Both the position numbers and the translations under genes were made by a program. The notes below the pieces were generated by a model that did no database searches, was not told where the DNA came from, and saw only the letters and a list, made by a program, of their open reading frames with translations. A DNA stretch of 64,000 bases, taken from the NCBI RefSeq assembly GCF_000384295.1, contig NZ_KB913037.1, positions 7,627,533 to 7,691,532 on the forward strand. Direction: 5' to 3'. This DNA comes from Amycolatopsis balhimycina FH 1894 (GTDB taxonomy: Bacteria > Actinomycetota > Actinomycetes > Mycobacteriales > Pseudonocardiaceae). Shown in pieces: positions 26,725-35,399 of this stretch; within the stretch, counting starts at the first letter, position 1, and each line of letters opens with the position of its first letter.

Positions 26725-27462
26725 TCAGCCGAGTGAGCGGCCGCCGTCGACCAGGAGTCGCTGGCCGGTGATGAAGCCCGCCTCCTCCGACGCGAAGAAA
26801 CTCACCGCCGCCGCGACGTCCTCCGGGGTGCCCAGGCGGCCCGCCGGGACCGAGGCCCGGTACTCCTCCCGCTCGGCCGCCGGGACGTCCGCGTGCCGCT
26901 CCACCGGGACGAACCCCGGTGCGACCGTGTTGACCGTGATGCCGTCCGGGGCGAGTTCGCGTGCCCACGCCCGGGCCAGGCCGATCTGGGCGCTCTTGGC
27001 CGTCGCGTACGCCGAACGGCCGGGCGGGGGACGGTCCGCGACCTCCGAATCCACGTGCACGATGCGCCCGTAGCCGCGGGCGCGCATCCCGGGCAGCACC
27101 GCGTGCCCGAGCAGCACCGGCGACCGGACGAAGAAGTCCAGCTGCGCCAGGTGGTCCGGCCAGTCCACTTGGGACACCGGCGCGTCGGGCTGCGGGCCGG
27201 TGGCGTTGACCACCAGCACGCCGATCGGGCCCAGCAGCGTCGTGACGGCGTCGATCAGCTCGCCGACCTGACGCCGGTCTGTCACGTCCGCCGCGAACGC
27301 CGCCGCCCGGCCGCCTTCGGCGAGGATTCCCTCCGCGGCGGTCTTCAGGTCGGGGTCGTCGTGGAGGCCGTTGACCGCGACGGCGAACCCGTCGCGGGCC
27401 AGCCGTCGTGCGATCACCCGGCCCAGGCCGCGGGAACTGCCGGTCACCAGTGCGACACCCAT
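26725..27462 (-). CDS. SDR-family oxidoreductase (3-oxoacyl-ACP reductase-like)
   Basis: 245 aa. Classical short-chain dehydrogenase: cofactor motif TGSSRGLG near the N-terminus, the NAT variant of NNAG, and the catalytic Ser-Tyr-Lys set in VDSEVADRPPPGRSAYATAKSA. The C-terminal GFITGQRLLVDGGRSLG closes the fold. Arg14-side residues favour NADPH. Substrate unknown. ATG at 27462; divergent to nothing nearby and separated from the glutamate transporter genes by 124 nt. Confidence 0.88.
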   Translation of the reverse strand: MGVALVTGSSRGLGRVIARRLARDGFAVAVNGLHDDPDLKTAAEGILAEGGRAAAFAADVTDRRQVGELIDAVTTLLGPIGVLVVNATGPQPDAPVSQVDWPDHLAQLDFFVRSPVLLGHAVLPGMRARGYGRIVHVDSEVADRPPPGRSAYATAKSAQIGLARAWARELAPDGITVNTVAPGFVPVERHADVPAAEREEYRASVPAGRLGTPEDVAAAVSFFASEEAGFITGQRLLVDGGRSLG

Positions 27463-27586
27463 GGACGCCGACGCTACGGAACTCGGCGGATCACGACAAC
27501 CCCGCTCGATCGGGTGAACACAGGCAGGGACGAAAAAGCGGGTGAGTGCGACGCCGCCGCACTCACCCGCTTCCGGTCCTGCGAAC

Positions 27587-28492
27587 TCAGACTCCGCGAC
27601 CGCTGGCCAGGTCCGTCTCCGCCACGATCGACGAGGGAGCCGCGTCGAGGGGCTTGGCTCCGCGAGGCGCCTTCTTCCGCCGCGACAGCTTGCGCTCCAG
27701 GTACGACGCGAGCCGCGTCAGCAGCAGGTTGAAGACGATGAAGATGATCGCGATGACGATCAGCGTCGGGATCGTGTTGTTGAAGTTGCCGGTGATCGGG
27801 CCGGACCCGCGGATCAGCTCGTCGTAGCCGATGGTCAGCTGGCCGGCCAGCGCGGTGTCCTTCAGGATCACGACCAGCTGGCTCACCAGCGCCGGCAGCA
27901 TCAGCGTGACAGCCTGGGGCAGCAGGACGTTCGTCATCGTCTGCGTCTTGCGCAGGCCCAGCGCGGAGGAAGCCTCGGTCTGGCCCTTGGGCAGGGCCAG
28001 GATGCCCGCCCGGAACACCTCGGCCATGACCGAGCCGTTGTAGAGCACCAGGCCGGTCACCGCCGCGAACAGCGGACGCGTGTCCGCCTCGAGCCCGGTG
28101 TAGTAGGCGTAGAACGACGCCGCGAACACCATCAGCAGCAGGACCGGGATCGCGCGGAAGAACTCCACCACGGCCGCGGCCGGGATCCGCACCCACTTGT
28201 GCTCGGACATCCGCCCGATGCCGAGCAGCGCGCCGATCGGCAACGCGATCACGATCGACAGCGCCGCCGCCTTGAGCGTGTTCAGCAGGCCGGGCAGCAG
28301 GAACTGGGTCCACGTCGACCCTTCGACGAACGGCTTCCAGAGCGCACCCGCCCACTGGCCCTTTTCGTCGAAACCGCGGTAGACGAAGTACGCCACGAGC
28401 AGAAGTACCAGCACGAACAGGACCGTGTAGATCCAGTTGCGGGCGCGGGCCTTCGGACCGGGGGCGTCGTAGAGAACGGACTGGGTGCTCAT
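27587..28492 (-). CDS. gluD: Glutamate ABC transporter permease (GluD)
   Basis: 301 aa with five or more membrane helices. It belongs to the HisM/GltK amino-acid permease family; the ABC-coupling loop is GLRKTQTMTNVLLPQAVTLMLPAL (EAA-type). The long N-terminal segment before the first channel helix and the Arg/Lys-rich tail are typical of GluD. Forms the channel with GluC. ATG at 28492 overlaps the gluC stop by 4 nt. The small basic tail runs into the gap before the SDR gene. Confidence 0.93.
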   Translation of the reverse strand: MSTQSVLYDAPGPKARARNWIYTVLFVLVLLLVAYFVYRGFDEKGQWAGALWKPFVEGSTWTQFLLPGLLNTLKAAALSIVIALPIGALLGIGRMSEHKWVRIPAAAVVEFFRAIPVLLLMVFAASFYAYYTGLEADTRPLFAAVTGLVLYNGSVMAEVFRAGILALPKGQTEASSALGLRKTQTMTNVLLPQAVTLMLPALVSQLVVILKDTALAGQLTIGYDELIRGSGPITGNFNNTIPTLIVIAIIFIVFNLLLTRLASYLERKLSRRKKAPRGAKPLDAAPSSIVAETDLASGRGV

Positions 28493-29175
28493 CGCTTGAC
28501 CTCGACCTTCTTGGCCACCCAGCCCAGGATCAGGCCGAGCGGCAGCACCAGTGCCACGAACACCGCGGCGAACACCAGGAAGACCAGGAACAGCGAGTCG
28601 GACTCGTTTTCGACCATGGTCGACATCAGCGCCGCCGCCTCGGCCACGCTGATCACCGCGGCGACCGTCGTGTTCTTCAGGAGGGCGATCAGGACGTTCG
28701 CCAGGGGGGCGATCACCGAGCGGAACGCCTGGGGCAGCACGATCAGGCGCAGCACCTGGACGAAGTTCAGGCCGAGCGCGCGGGCCGCTTCCGCCTGGCC
28801 GACGGGCACCGTGTTGATGCCCGAGCGCAGGGACTCGCACACGAACGTCGCCGTGTAGACCACGAACCCGAGGATCGCCAGGCGGAACGCGTTGTCGGCC
28901 AGCGAAGTCGACGAGTTCGCCGAGGCCAGGTTGATGCCCAGCGTCGAGGACAGCCCCAGCGAGGTGAAGACGATGATCACCGTCAACGGGGTGTTCCGGA
29001 AGATGTTCACGTACACCGTGGCGAACCCGCGCATGATCGGGACCGGGCTGACGCGCATCGCGACGAGGATGGTCCCCCAGATGAGTGCCCCGATCGCCGA
29101 GAAGAACGTGAGCTTGATCGTCATCCAGAACGCGTCGACGAGGTGGTAATCAGGATTGCTGAGGAAATCGAACAC
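28489..29175 (-). CDS. gluC: Glutamate ABC transporter permease (GluC)
   Basis: 228 aa amino-acid permease with about five helices and the coupling motif GLNFVQVLRLIVLPQAFRSVIAPL. Second channel subunit with GluD. The GTG at 29175 (FDFLSNPDYHLVDAFWMTIKLT) is chosen for fit with family N-termini; the open frame continues to 29229 but those residues (RRASGAPFPYRG) look non-coding. 106 nt separate it from gluB. Confidence 0.92.
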   Translation of the reverse strand: MFDFLSNPDYHLVDAFWMTIKLTFFSAIGALIWGTILVAMRVSPVPIMRGFATVYVNIFRNTPLTVIIVFTSLGLSSTLGINLASANSSTSLADNAFRLAILGFVVYTATFVCESLRSGINTVPVGQAEAARALGLNFVQVLRLIVLPQAFRSVIAPLANVLIALLKNTTVAAVISVAEAAALMSTMVENESDSLFLVFLVFAAVFVALVLPLGLILGWVAKKVEVKR

Positions 29176-29281
29176 TTGTTGTCCAACCTGGCCTCGGTAT
29201 GGGAACGGTGCGCCGCTTGCACGGCGCACCGTCCGACTTCAGGAACCGATCCGGATTTCGGGGGCTCCGGTTGTCACATTG

Positions 29282-30136
29282 TCACGGGGCGATCGCCGGC
29301 GCGGCCGGGATCTTGTAGCCCGACGGGCCGACGTTGGTCTGCAGTGCCTTCTCCCACGAGCCGTCCTGCTCCATCGCCTCGATGGCCTTGTTGATCGCGG
29401 CCTTGCTGTCCGCGTCGTCCTTCTTCAGGCCCACGCCGTACTTCTCGTCCGTGAAGCCCTTGCCGACCAGCTTGAGCTTGCCGGGCTGCTGCGCGGCGTA
29501 ACCGGCGAGGATGACGTCGTCGGTGGTCATCGCGTCCACGGTGCCGTTGAGGAGCGAGGTCACGCAGTCGGTGTACTTGCCCACCTCCTGCAGCTGCACC
29601 TCCTTGGCGTACTTCGTCTTGACGTTCTGCGCCGGGGTGGAGCCCTTGACCGAGCACAGCTTCTTGTTGCCGGTCAGCGACTCGGGGCCGGTGATGTCGG
29701 TGTTGTCCGACCGGACCAGCAGGTCCTGGTGCGCGACGAAGTACGGGCCGCCGAAGGACACTTCGTTCTTGCGCTTGTCGGTGATCGAGTAGGTGGCGAC
29801 GATGAAGTCGACCTCACCCTTCTTGATCAGGTCCTCGCGCTGCGCGGACTGCGCTTCCTTCCAGGTGATCCCCGACTCGTCCACGCCGAGCTGCTTCGCG
29901 ATGTACTTCGCGACGTCGACGTCGAAGCCGGCGTAGGTGCCGTCCGGCTTCTTCAGGCCGAGGCCCGGCTGGTCGAACTTGATACCGATGGTCAGCTTCT
30001 TGTTGTCCTTGGCCCGCTGGACCAGGTTCTTGTCGCCGCTCGCGCCGTTGCTGCCGGACCCGCCGCCGCAGGCCGTCAGCGCCAGCCCGGCGGCCATCAC
30101 GATCGCGCCCGTCTGCAGAACTCGACTCAACCGCAT
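29282..30136 (-). CDS. gluB: Glutamate-binding lipoprotein (GluB)
   Basis: 284 aa family 3 solute-binding protein. A signal peptide ends in the lipobox LTAC (Cys23), so the mature protein is lipid-anchored outside the membrane. The ligand domain shows IGIKFDQPGLGLKKPDGTYAGFDVDVAKYIAK and VDFIVATYSITDKRKNEVSFGGPYFVAHQDLLV, the usual amino-acid binding lobes. Delivers glutamate (perhaps aspartate) to GluCD. Sits between gluA and gluC, 53 nt after gluA. Confidence 0.93.
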   Translation of the reverse strand: MRLSRVLQTGAIVMAAGLALTACGGGSGSNGASGDKNLVQRAKDNKKLTIGIKFDQPGLGLKKPDGTYAGFDVDVAKYIAKQLGVDESGITWKEAQSAQREDLIKKGEVDFIVATYSITDKRKNEVSFGGPYFVAHQDLLVRSDNTDITGPESLTGNKKLCSVKGSTPAQNVKTKYAKEVQLQEVGKYTDCVTSLLNGTVDAMTTDDVILAGYAAQQPGKLKLVGKGFTDEKYGVGLKKDDADSKAAINKAIEAMEQDGSWEKALQTNVGPSGYKIPAAPAIAP

Positions 30137-30189
30137 CGTCTCTCAGGTTTCCTTCCGAATCTGTTCCGGCCTGGGCCGGTGCGAAGCAC

Positions 30190-30942
30190 TCAGTGGGTCA
30201 AGATCTTGCCGAGGAAGTCCTTCGCGCGCTCGCTCTTCGGCGCGGTGAAGAAGGCTTCCGGCGTCGTGTCCTCGACGATCTCGCCGTCGGCCATGAAGAT
30301 CACCCGATCGGCTGCCCGCCGGGCGAAGCCCATCTCGTGGGTGACGACGAGCATCGTCATGCCGTCCTTGGCCAGGCCCGTCATCACGTCGAGGACCTCC
30401 TGGACCATCTCCGGGTCCAGCGCCGAGGTCGGCTCGTCGAACAGCATGACCTTGGGCCGCATCGCCAGCGCCCGCGCGATGGCGACGCGCTGCTGCTGGC
30501 CGCCCGAAAGCTGCGCCGGGTACTTGTCGGCCTGGTTGGCGATGCCGACGCGCTCCAGCAGCTCCATCGCCGTCTTGCGCGCTTCGGCCTGGCCGAGCTT
30601 GCGGACCTTCATCGGCGCGAGCATGACGTTCTCGACGATGGTCTTGTGCGCGAACAGGTTGAACGACTGGAACACCATGCCGACGTCGGCCCGCAGCGAC
30701 GCCAGGGCCTTGCCCTCGGCGGGCAGCGGGACGCCGTCGACGGCGATCTCGCCCGAGTTGATCGGCTCCAGCCGGTTGATCGCCCGGCACAGGGTCGACT
30801 TGCCCGACCCCGACGGGCCCAGCACCACGACGACCTGGCCGCGAGGCACCTCGAGCGTGATCTCCCTGAGCACGTGCAGGTCGCCGAAGTACTTGTTCAC
30901 GGCGGACGCCTTGATCATCGGCGCCGCCACCTCCGCGGTCAT
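30190..30942 (-). CDS. gluA: Glutamate ABC transporter ATPase (GluA)
   Basis: 250 aa. Walker [12 protein letters not shown]-loop MVFQSFNLF, signature [15 protein letters not shown], Walker [15 protein letters not shown] and switch His in VVTHEM are complete. It powers GluBCD uptake. The ATG at 30942 begins the four-gene operon gluABCD. The 254-nt upstream region, shared with a divergent response regulator gene, has an inverted repeat that could be its operator. Confidence 0.95.
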   Translation of the reverse strand: MTAEVAAPMIKASAVNKYFGDLHVLREITLEVPRGQVVVVLGPSGSGKSTLCRAINRLEPINSGEIAVDGVPLPAEGKALASLRADVGMVFQSFNLFAHKTIVENVMLAPMKVRKLGQAEARKTAMELLERVGIANQADKYPAQLSGGQQQRVAIARALAMRPKVMLFDEPTSALDPEMVQEVLDVMTGLAKDGMTMLVVTHEMGFARRAADRVIFMADGEIVEDTTPEAFFTAPKSERAKDFLGKILTH

Positions 30943-31038
30943 CTGGCCTCCCGGGTCGTTCGTGCAAATCGGGCATGGGTCACCACGCGATGGCGAGAAC
31001 CTACCGTTGTCGTACCGGCTGGCAAGGCCGCTTGAGCA

Positions 31039-31062
31039 ATACTTAGGGTTTCAACTGAGTAT
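31039..31062. promoter_or_regulatory. Dyad symmetry upstream of gluA
   Basis: ATACTTAG at 31039-31046 and CTGAGTAT at 31055-31062 are inverted with 7 of 8 matches around an 8-nt centre. The element is AT-rich in GC-rich DNA, and lies about 97 nt upstream of gluA in the divergent region. It is a candidate repressor or nitrogen/carbon regulator site; no regulator can be assigned. Confidence 0.4.
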
Positions 31063-31084
31063 CGATGTCCTTTTTGGGGGGTGT

Positions 31085-31119
31085 CCACCCGAAGTCACGG
31101 GGAGTGACCGTCCGGGTGG
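31085..31119. promoter_or_regulatory. Nested inverted repeat upstream of the response regulator gene
   Basis: CCACCCG at 31085-31091 pairs with CGGGTGG at 31113-31119, and inside it GTCAC at 31094-31098 pairs with GTGAC at 31104-31108. It lies just upstream of a TAGAGT (31146-31151) that could be the -10 of the response regulator gene, so it may be a binding site for the regulator itself. Confidence 0.4.
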
Positions 31120-31196
31120 CCGGTGCGGGGCCCGCCCGGACGTCCTAGAGTTCGCGCTACCGGCCGGTGGAGCAGGTCACCATGGGAGGCGGACGG

Positions 31197-31871
31197 GTGC
31201 GGGTGCTGCTGGTGGAGGACGACGACCGGGTCGCGGGTGCGCTCATCCCGGCGCTGACCCGCCGCGGCCTGGCGATCGCCCGGCTGGCCACCGGCGCCGG
31301 CGTCCTCGACCGGGTGCACGAGGTCGACGTCGTCCTGCTCGACCTCGGCCTGCCCGACATCGACGGCGTCACGCTCTGCCGCCAGATCCGGGCCGTCAGT
31401 GACGTCGCGATCATCGTCGTGTCGGCGCGCGGCGAGGTCGACGACCGGATCCAGGGCCTGCGCGCGGGCGCCGACGACTACCTCGTCAAGCCCTACGACG
31501 TCGAGGAGCTGATGGCCAGGGTCGAAGCCGTGCGCCGCCGCCGCGGGGAGCACCCGGCCGCCGAGCCGGTGGTGATCCGCGTCGGGGACGTCAGCGTCGA
31601 CCTGTCCCGGCACGAGGTGCTGGTCGACGGGCGGACGGTCGCGTTGTCGCGCAAGGAGTTCCAGGTGCTCGCGCTGGTGGCGGGCGCCCGCGGCGCGGTG
31701 TGTTCGCGTGAGCACGTGCTCACCGAGGTGTGGGGGCACCGCGGGCCGGCCGAGAGCCGTTCACTGGACGTCCACGTCGCGACGCTGCGGACGAAGCTGG
31801 GCCGCCCGGCGCTGATCGAGACGGTCCGCGGAGTCGGGTACCGGCTCGGCGGCCAGGTCGCCCGGAGCTGA
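31197..31871 (+). CDS. OmpR/PhoB-type response regulator
   Basis: 224 aa. Receiver domain: VEDDDR (acidic pocket), VDVVLLDLGLPDIDG with the phospho-acceptor Asp, VVSARGE and LVKPYD with the conserved Lys. C-terminal winged helix: LSRKEFQVLALVAGARGAVCSREHVLTEVWG and VHVATLRTKLG.. IETVRGVGYRL. The GTG at 31197 is selected because GGGAGG sits 7 nt before it; the ATG at 31182 lies on top of that site. Forms a two-component system with the kinase 5 nt downstream. Confidence 0.93.
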   Translation: MRVLLVEDDDRVAGALIPALTRRGLAIARLATGAGVLDRVHEVDVVLLDLGLPDIDGVTLCRQIRAVSDVAIIVVSARGEVDDRIQGLRAGADDYLVKPYDVEELMARVEAVRRRRGEHPAAEPVVIRVGDVSVDLSRHEVLVDGRTVALSRKEFQVLALVAGARGAVCSREHVLTEVWGHRGPAESRSLDVHVATLRTKLGRPALIETVRGVGYRLGGQVARS

Positions 31872-31876
31872 GGGCC

Positions 31877-33274
31877 GTGCGCGTCCGGTTGCAGGGCATC
31901 GTGCTGACGCTGGTCGCGTTGCTCGTCTTCGGCCTGGGCATCCCGCTGGCCATCACGATCGCCGCCGGGGCGCAGCAGAAGCTGTTCCTCGACCGGCTGA
32001 CCGACACCGCCCGGTTCGCGTCGCTGGCGCAGCGGCCGCTGCTGGACAACAAGCCGAGGCTGATCGAGCCCGACCTGCACCGCTACACCGAGGTGTACAG
32101 CGTCCAGGTGCTGGTCTTCGACCAGGACGGCAAGCAGGTGGCCAGCTCGGTGGGGCCGAACGGCGCGCGGCTCGACAGCCACGCCGAACGGATCGACGGG
32201 CCGGTCCACGAGGCACTGGCCGGGCGCCGCTCGCAGCCCGGTGGCGTGCTGATGCCGTGGGACGCCACGCCGCTGGTGCTCGCCGAACCGGTGCTCGCCG
32301 ACGGCGAGGTGCACGGCGCGGTGGTGACCGTGTCCGACACCGGGAGCGAGCGGGCCGACGTGCTGTGGTGGTGGCTGCTGCTCGCCGCGGGCGGGATCCT
32401 CGCGTTCACCCTCGCCCTGGCCGTGGCGATTCCGGTGGTCCGGTGGATCCTGCGGCCGGTGCACCGGCTCGACGACGCGACCGGCGCGCTCGTGGCGTCC
32501 GTGGTCAGCGGGCGGGAGGCCGAGCCGGTGGGGGAGAGCGGCGGGCCGCCGGAGCTGCGGCAGCTCGGCCGGTCCTTCGACCGGATGGCCGAAAGCGTGT
32601 CCGGCGCGCTGGCCGCGCAGCGCGCGTTCGTCGCCGACGCCTCCCACCAGCTGCGCAACCCGCTGACGGCGCTGAAGATCCGGCTGGGCAACCTCGAAGG
32701 GCACGTCGACGACGAGCCGGCGGCCGCCGACCTGGAGGCCGCGCGGGTCGACGCCGGGCGGCTGCACCAGATCCTGGACGGCCTGCTTTCGATGGCCCGG
32801 GCCGAGGCGTCCGGTGGCGAGCTGGACCCGGTGGTGCTCGACGACGTCGTCGCCGAGCGGGTCGCCGACTGGTCGGTGGTCGGGCAGGCGCGGGACGTCC
32901 GGCTGGTCGTCGACACCGACGGCGGTGGCGCGCGCGTGTGCGTGCCGCCGCGCGGCGCCGAGACGATCCTGGACGCGCTGCTCGACAACGCGCTGAAGTT
33001 CACCGCGTCCGGGACCGAGATCCGGGTCGCCGTCGAGCGCGACGGCGACCGGGTGCGCCTGTCGGTCCGCGATCACGGGCCGGGCCTGCGGCCCGAGGAG
33101 CTCGAGCGCGCGCGGGACCGGTTCTGGCGCAGCCCCGCCCACCAGAACGTGCCCGGCTCGGGGCTGGGCCTGGCGATCGTCAGCGAGCTCGTCGCGCACT
33201 CCGGCGGCGAACTCGAGCTCGACCTCCCCGAAGGCGGCGGCCTCCGGATCACGATGACGTTCCCCGCGGTTTAG
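31877..33274 (+). CDS. Sensor histidine kinase
   Basis: 465 aa. Two membrane helices (about 8-30 and 160-185) flank an extracytoplasmic sensor region of about 125 residues that carries no named domain I can see. After a HAMP-like linker come the H box FVADASHQLRNPLTALKIRLG, N box LLDNALKFT, G1 DHGPGL and G2 GSGLGLAIV. GTG at 31877 follows the regulator stop by 5 nt. Its stop TAG shares bases with the TAA of the convergent TAXI gene (33271-33274), so the pair may be functionally tied to that binding protein. Confidence 0.92.
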   Translation: MRVRLQGIVLTLVALLVFGLGIPLAITIAAGAQQKLFLDRLTDTARFASLAQRPLLDNKPRLIEPDLHRYTEVYSVQVLVFDQDGKQVASSVGPNGARLDSHAERIDGPVHEALAGRRSQPGGVLMPWDATPLVLAEPVLADGEVHGAVVTVSDTGSERADVLWWWLLLAAGGILAFTLALAVAIPVVRWILRPVHRLDDATGALVASVVSGREAEPVGESGGPPELRQLGRSFDRMAESVSGALAAQRAFVADASHQLRNPLTALKIRLGNLEGHVDDEPAAADLEAARVDAGRLHQILDGLLSMARAEASGGELDPVVLDDVVAERVADWSVVGQARDVRLVVDTDGGGARVCVPPRGAETILDALLDNALKFTASGTEIRVAVERDGDRVRLSVRDHGPGLRPEELERARDRFWRSPAHQNVPGSGLGLAIVSELVAHSGGELELDLPEGGGLRITMTFPAV

Positions 33275-34191
33275 GTCTTTTCCGCCCGGTAGTAGCGGAG
33301 CGCCCCGGGGTGGAGGGGGAGTGGCTGGGTCTCGATGCCGGGGTGCACGTCGATCGACAGCGCCGCCGAGTTGGCCTGGGCGAGCTGGTGCCGGGCGTCG
33401 AACAGGCCGCGGACCAGCGCCTCCGCGACGTCGGCGTTCATCGACTGCCGCACCACCAGGAAGTTCGGGACCACCAGCGTGGTCACCGGCGCGCTCTGGT
33501 TGTAAGTGCTCGCGGGGATGGTCGCGGTGCCGTAGACCTCGCTGAGCGCCCGCATCTTCGGCATCTGGTCGGCGATGTCGACCAGCCGCAGCTCGTCCTG
33601 GTACTTCTGGATCCTCGGCGTCGGCAGCCCGCCGGACCAGAAGAACGCGTCGACCTCGCCGCGCAGCAACGCGGCGATGGATTCGTTGAGGCCGCGGCTG
33701 CTCCTGGTGACCGAGCCGGTCAGGCCGGCCGCGTCGAGCAGCTTGTCCGCGATGAACTCGACGCCGGAGGCCGGCGAGCCGATCGCGATGCGACGGCCGC
33801 GCAGCTGCCCCACCGACCGGATGTCGGACGTCCTGCGGACCACGACGTGCAGGTAGTCGTCGTGGATCCGCGCGAGCGCGGCCAGTTCGGGGTTGGCCTT
33901 GTACTTGTCCTCGGCCACGTCGGCGGCGACGAAGGCGACGTCGACCTGGCCGGCCAGCACCCGCTTGACGTTGTCGAGCGAGCCGTCGGTCTGCAGCACC
34001 TCCGGCCGGGCGATGTCCAGGTCGGCCTGCCAGGCGGTGGCGAGGGTCTGGGCGAGCCCGTCGTAGACGCCGCCGGGGTTGCCGGCGGCGATCCGCAGAT
34101 GCAGGTTCCCGAAGCCGCCGGTACAGGCGGAGAGGACCAGCAGCAGGGCGGCCGCCATCGCGAGTCCGCGCGTCCGCCGGGTCCTGGTCAT
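33271..34191 (-). CDS. TAXI-family TRAP-type solute-binding lipoprotein, orphan
   Basis: 306 aa. Signal peptide with lipobox (LVLSAC, Cys23). The mature part has the TAXI hallmarks: LRIAAGNPGGVYDGLAQTLA near the N-terminus, GQLRGRRIAIGSPASGVEFIADKLLDAAGL, and VDAFFWSGGLPTPRI. TAXI proteins normally feed a TRAP permease (DctQM-like), but none is present within the window. With a two-component system converging on it, a role as an extracellular ligand sensor partner of the histidine kinase is plausible. The ligand is unknown. ATG at 34191. Confidence 0.85.
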   Translation of the reverse strand: MTRTRRTRGLAMAAALLLVLSACTGGFGNLHLRIAAGNPGGVYDGLAQTLATAWQADLDIARPEVLQTDGSLDNVKRVLAGQVDVAFVAADVAEDKYKANPELAALARIHDDYLHVVVRRTSDIRSVGQLRGRRIAIGSPASGVEFIADKLLDAAGLTGSVTRSSRGLNESIAALLRGEVDAFFWSGGLPTPRIQKYQDELRLVDIADQMPKMRALSEVYGTATIPASTYNQSAPVTTLVVPNFLVVRQSMNADVAEALVRGLFDARHQLAQANSAALSIDVHPGIETQPLPLHPGALRYYRAEKT

Positions 34192-34333
34192 GGGCCGATC
34201 GTGCCAGACTTCGCGGCCGCCCGGGAATTCCGGGCCGGGAATGTGCGGAAACGACCGCGAAGATCGTATTTCCGGCGCCGTCGTTCTTTTCGTTCGGTTG
34301 TAACAGGCCGCGGCACGACGAGGACTTAAGACC

Positions 34334-35047
34334 ATGAGCTCCTGCACGGCGTGCGAACGAGAACTCAGCCCCGAGGCGCGATTCTGCGGAACCTGCGGAA
34401 CGCCGGTCGATCCGCTTTCCCCGGCGTCGCCCGGGCCCACCACCGCACCGCCGTCGCGGAATGTCATGACACCGTTGGCGGCCGGGGGCGCGGTGGTGGC
34501 GCTGATCACCGCGGGGGCCGTGGTTTTCGCGGTCTCGCGCTCGAAGGAGACGCCCACGGCGCAGCAGACGCCCGAGCCGATCGTCGTCACCACGCAGGAA
34601 TGGGCGCCGCCGCCGACGACGATGACAGACCCGACCTGGACGACGCCGACGTCGGTCACCCCGAGTACGGCCGTCACCGAAGCCGACGTGCGAAGCCAGG
34701 TCGCGCACGACCACGCCGTCGCGGAAGGCCTGGTCGGCAGCTGGGTTCCGCAGCTGTCGTCGAAGAACGTCGGCCTGGTGGTCCACGGCGTGACCTACGA
34801 CTACCCCGCCATCATGGAAGACTTCCGGCGGCTGCAGGCGAGCTATCCCGACGCCGTCATGGTCGACTCCGGCGACTACAACAACTTCTCCCGCAAGGAT
34901 TTCTTCGTCACCCTGAAGGCGGAAACCTTCGGCAGCGCCGACCAGGCCAACGCCTGGTGCGACCAGCAGGGCTTCGCGCCGGAGGACTGCCACGCCGGCC
35001 GGCTCACCCACACGGGTGGCCCGGCCGGCAACTCCAAGCCGCGTTGA
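34334..35047 (+). CDS. Zinc-ribbon membrane protein with extracytoplasmic domain
   Basis: 237 aa. An N-terminal zinc ribbon (CTAC at 4-7, CGTC at 18-21), a Pro/Thr linker, one membrane helix (about 47-67), a Pro/Thr-rich spacer and a C-terminal region of about 115 residues (LVGSWVPQLSSKNVGLVVHGVTYDYPAIM, then SRKDFFVTLKAETFGSADQANAWCDQQGF) that would be outside the cell. The last part (ANAWC..QG) resembles SPOR-like extracytoplasmic repeats in other actinomycete zinc-ribbon proteins. Function unknown. Convergent with the small motif protein at 35066. Confidence 0.7.
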   Translation: MSSCTACERELSPEARFCGTCGTPVDPLSPASPGPTTAPPSRNVMTPLAAGGAVVALITAGAVVFAVSRSKETPTAQQTPEPIVVTTQEWAPPPTTMTDPTWTTPTSVTPSTAVTEADVRSQVAHDHAVAEGLVGSWVPQLSSKNVGLVVHGVTYDYPAIMEDFRRLQASYPDAVMVDSGDYNNFSRKDFFVTLKAETFGSADQANAWCDQQGFAPEDCHAGRLTHTGGPAGNSKPR

Positions 35048-35065
35048 CGCCGCAGTGGCGGGTCG

Positions 35066-35398
35066 TCAGCCGAAGAGCTTGGTGATGAGCTCGGTGATCT
35101 TCACCAGTGGCTCGCTGATGGCCCCGACGACGGTCGTGACGGTCTGCCAGCGGTTGGCCACGACCGTGCCGCGCGGGGTGTCCCGCTGAAGTTCTTCTTC
35201 GATCTTGCCGACTTCGGCACGGACCTCGTCGCGGTCGGCTTCGGGTGCGGCGGCGACGATGTCCGCCCGCGCCGCGGCGAGGGCGGCCAGGAGATCCGCC
35301 ACCGGCAGCCCCGGTCCGGACTGGTGGTAGACGCGCGAATGCGAGCCTACGGCGCTGCCGCTGACGTGCGCGCCGCGCAGGTCGAACCGGTCACCCAT
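35066..35398 (-). CDS. Uncharacterised 110-aa protein with an N-terminal motif shared with its neighbour
   Basis: The N-terminus FDLRGAHVSGSAVGSHSR (residues 5-22) is followed by a charged helical middle (PVADLLAALAAARADIVAAAPEADRDEVRAEVGKIEEEL) and a C-terminal amphipathic stretch (VVGAISEPLVKITELITKLFG). No known domain recognised. The motif recurs, 10 of 18 identical, at the C-terminus of the protein encoded immediately upstream (35400-37145). Start and upstream stop are 1 nt apart, so they form one operon. Homotypic contact between the two proteins through this motif is an inference. Confidence 0.7.
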   Translation of the reverse strand: MGDRFDLRGAHVSGSAVGSHSRVYHQSGPGLPVADLLAALAAARADIVAAAPEADRDEVRAEVGKIEEELQRDTPRGTVVANRWQTVTTVVGAISEPLVKITELITKLFG

Positions 35399-35399
35399 T

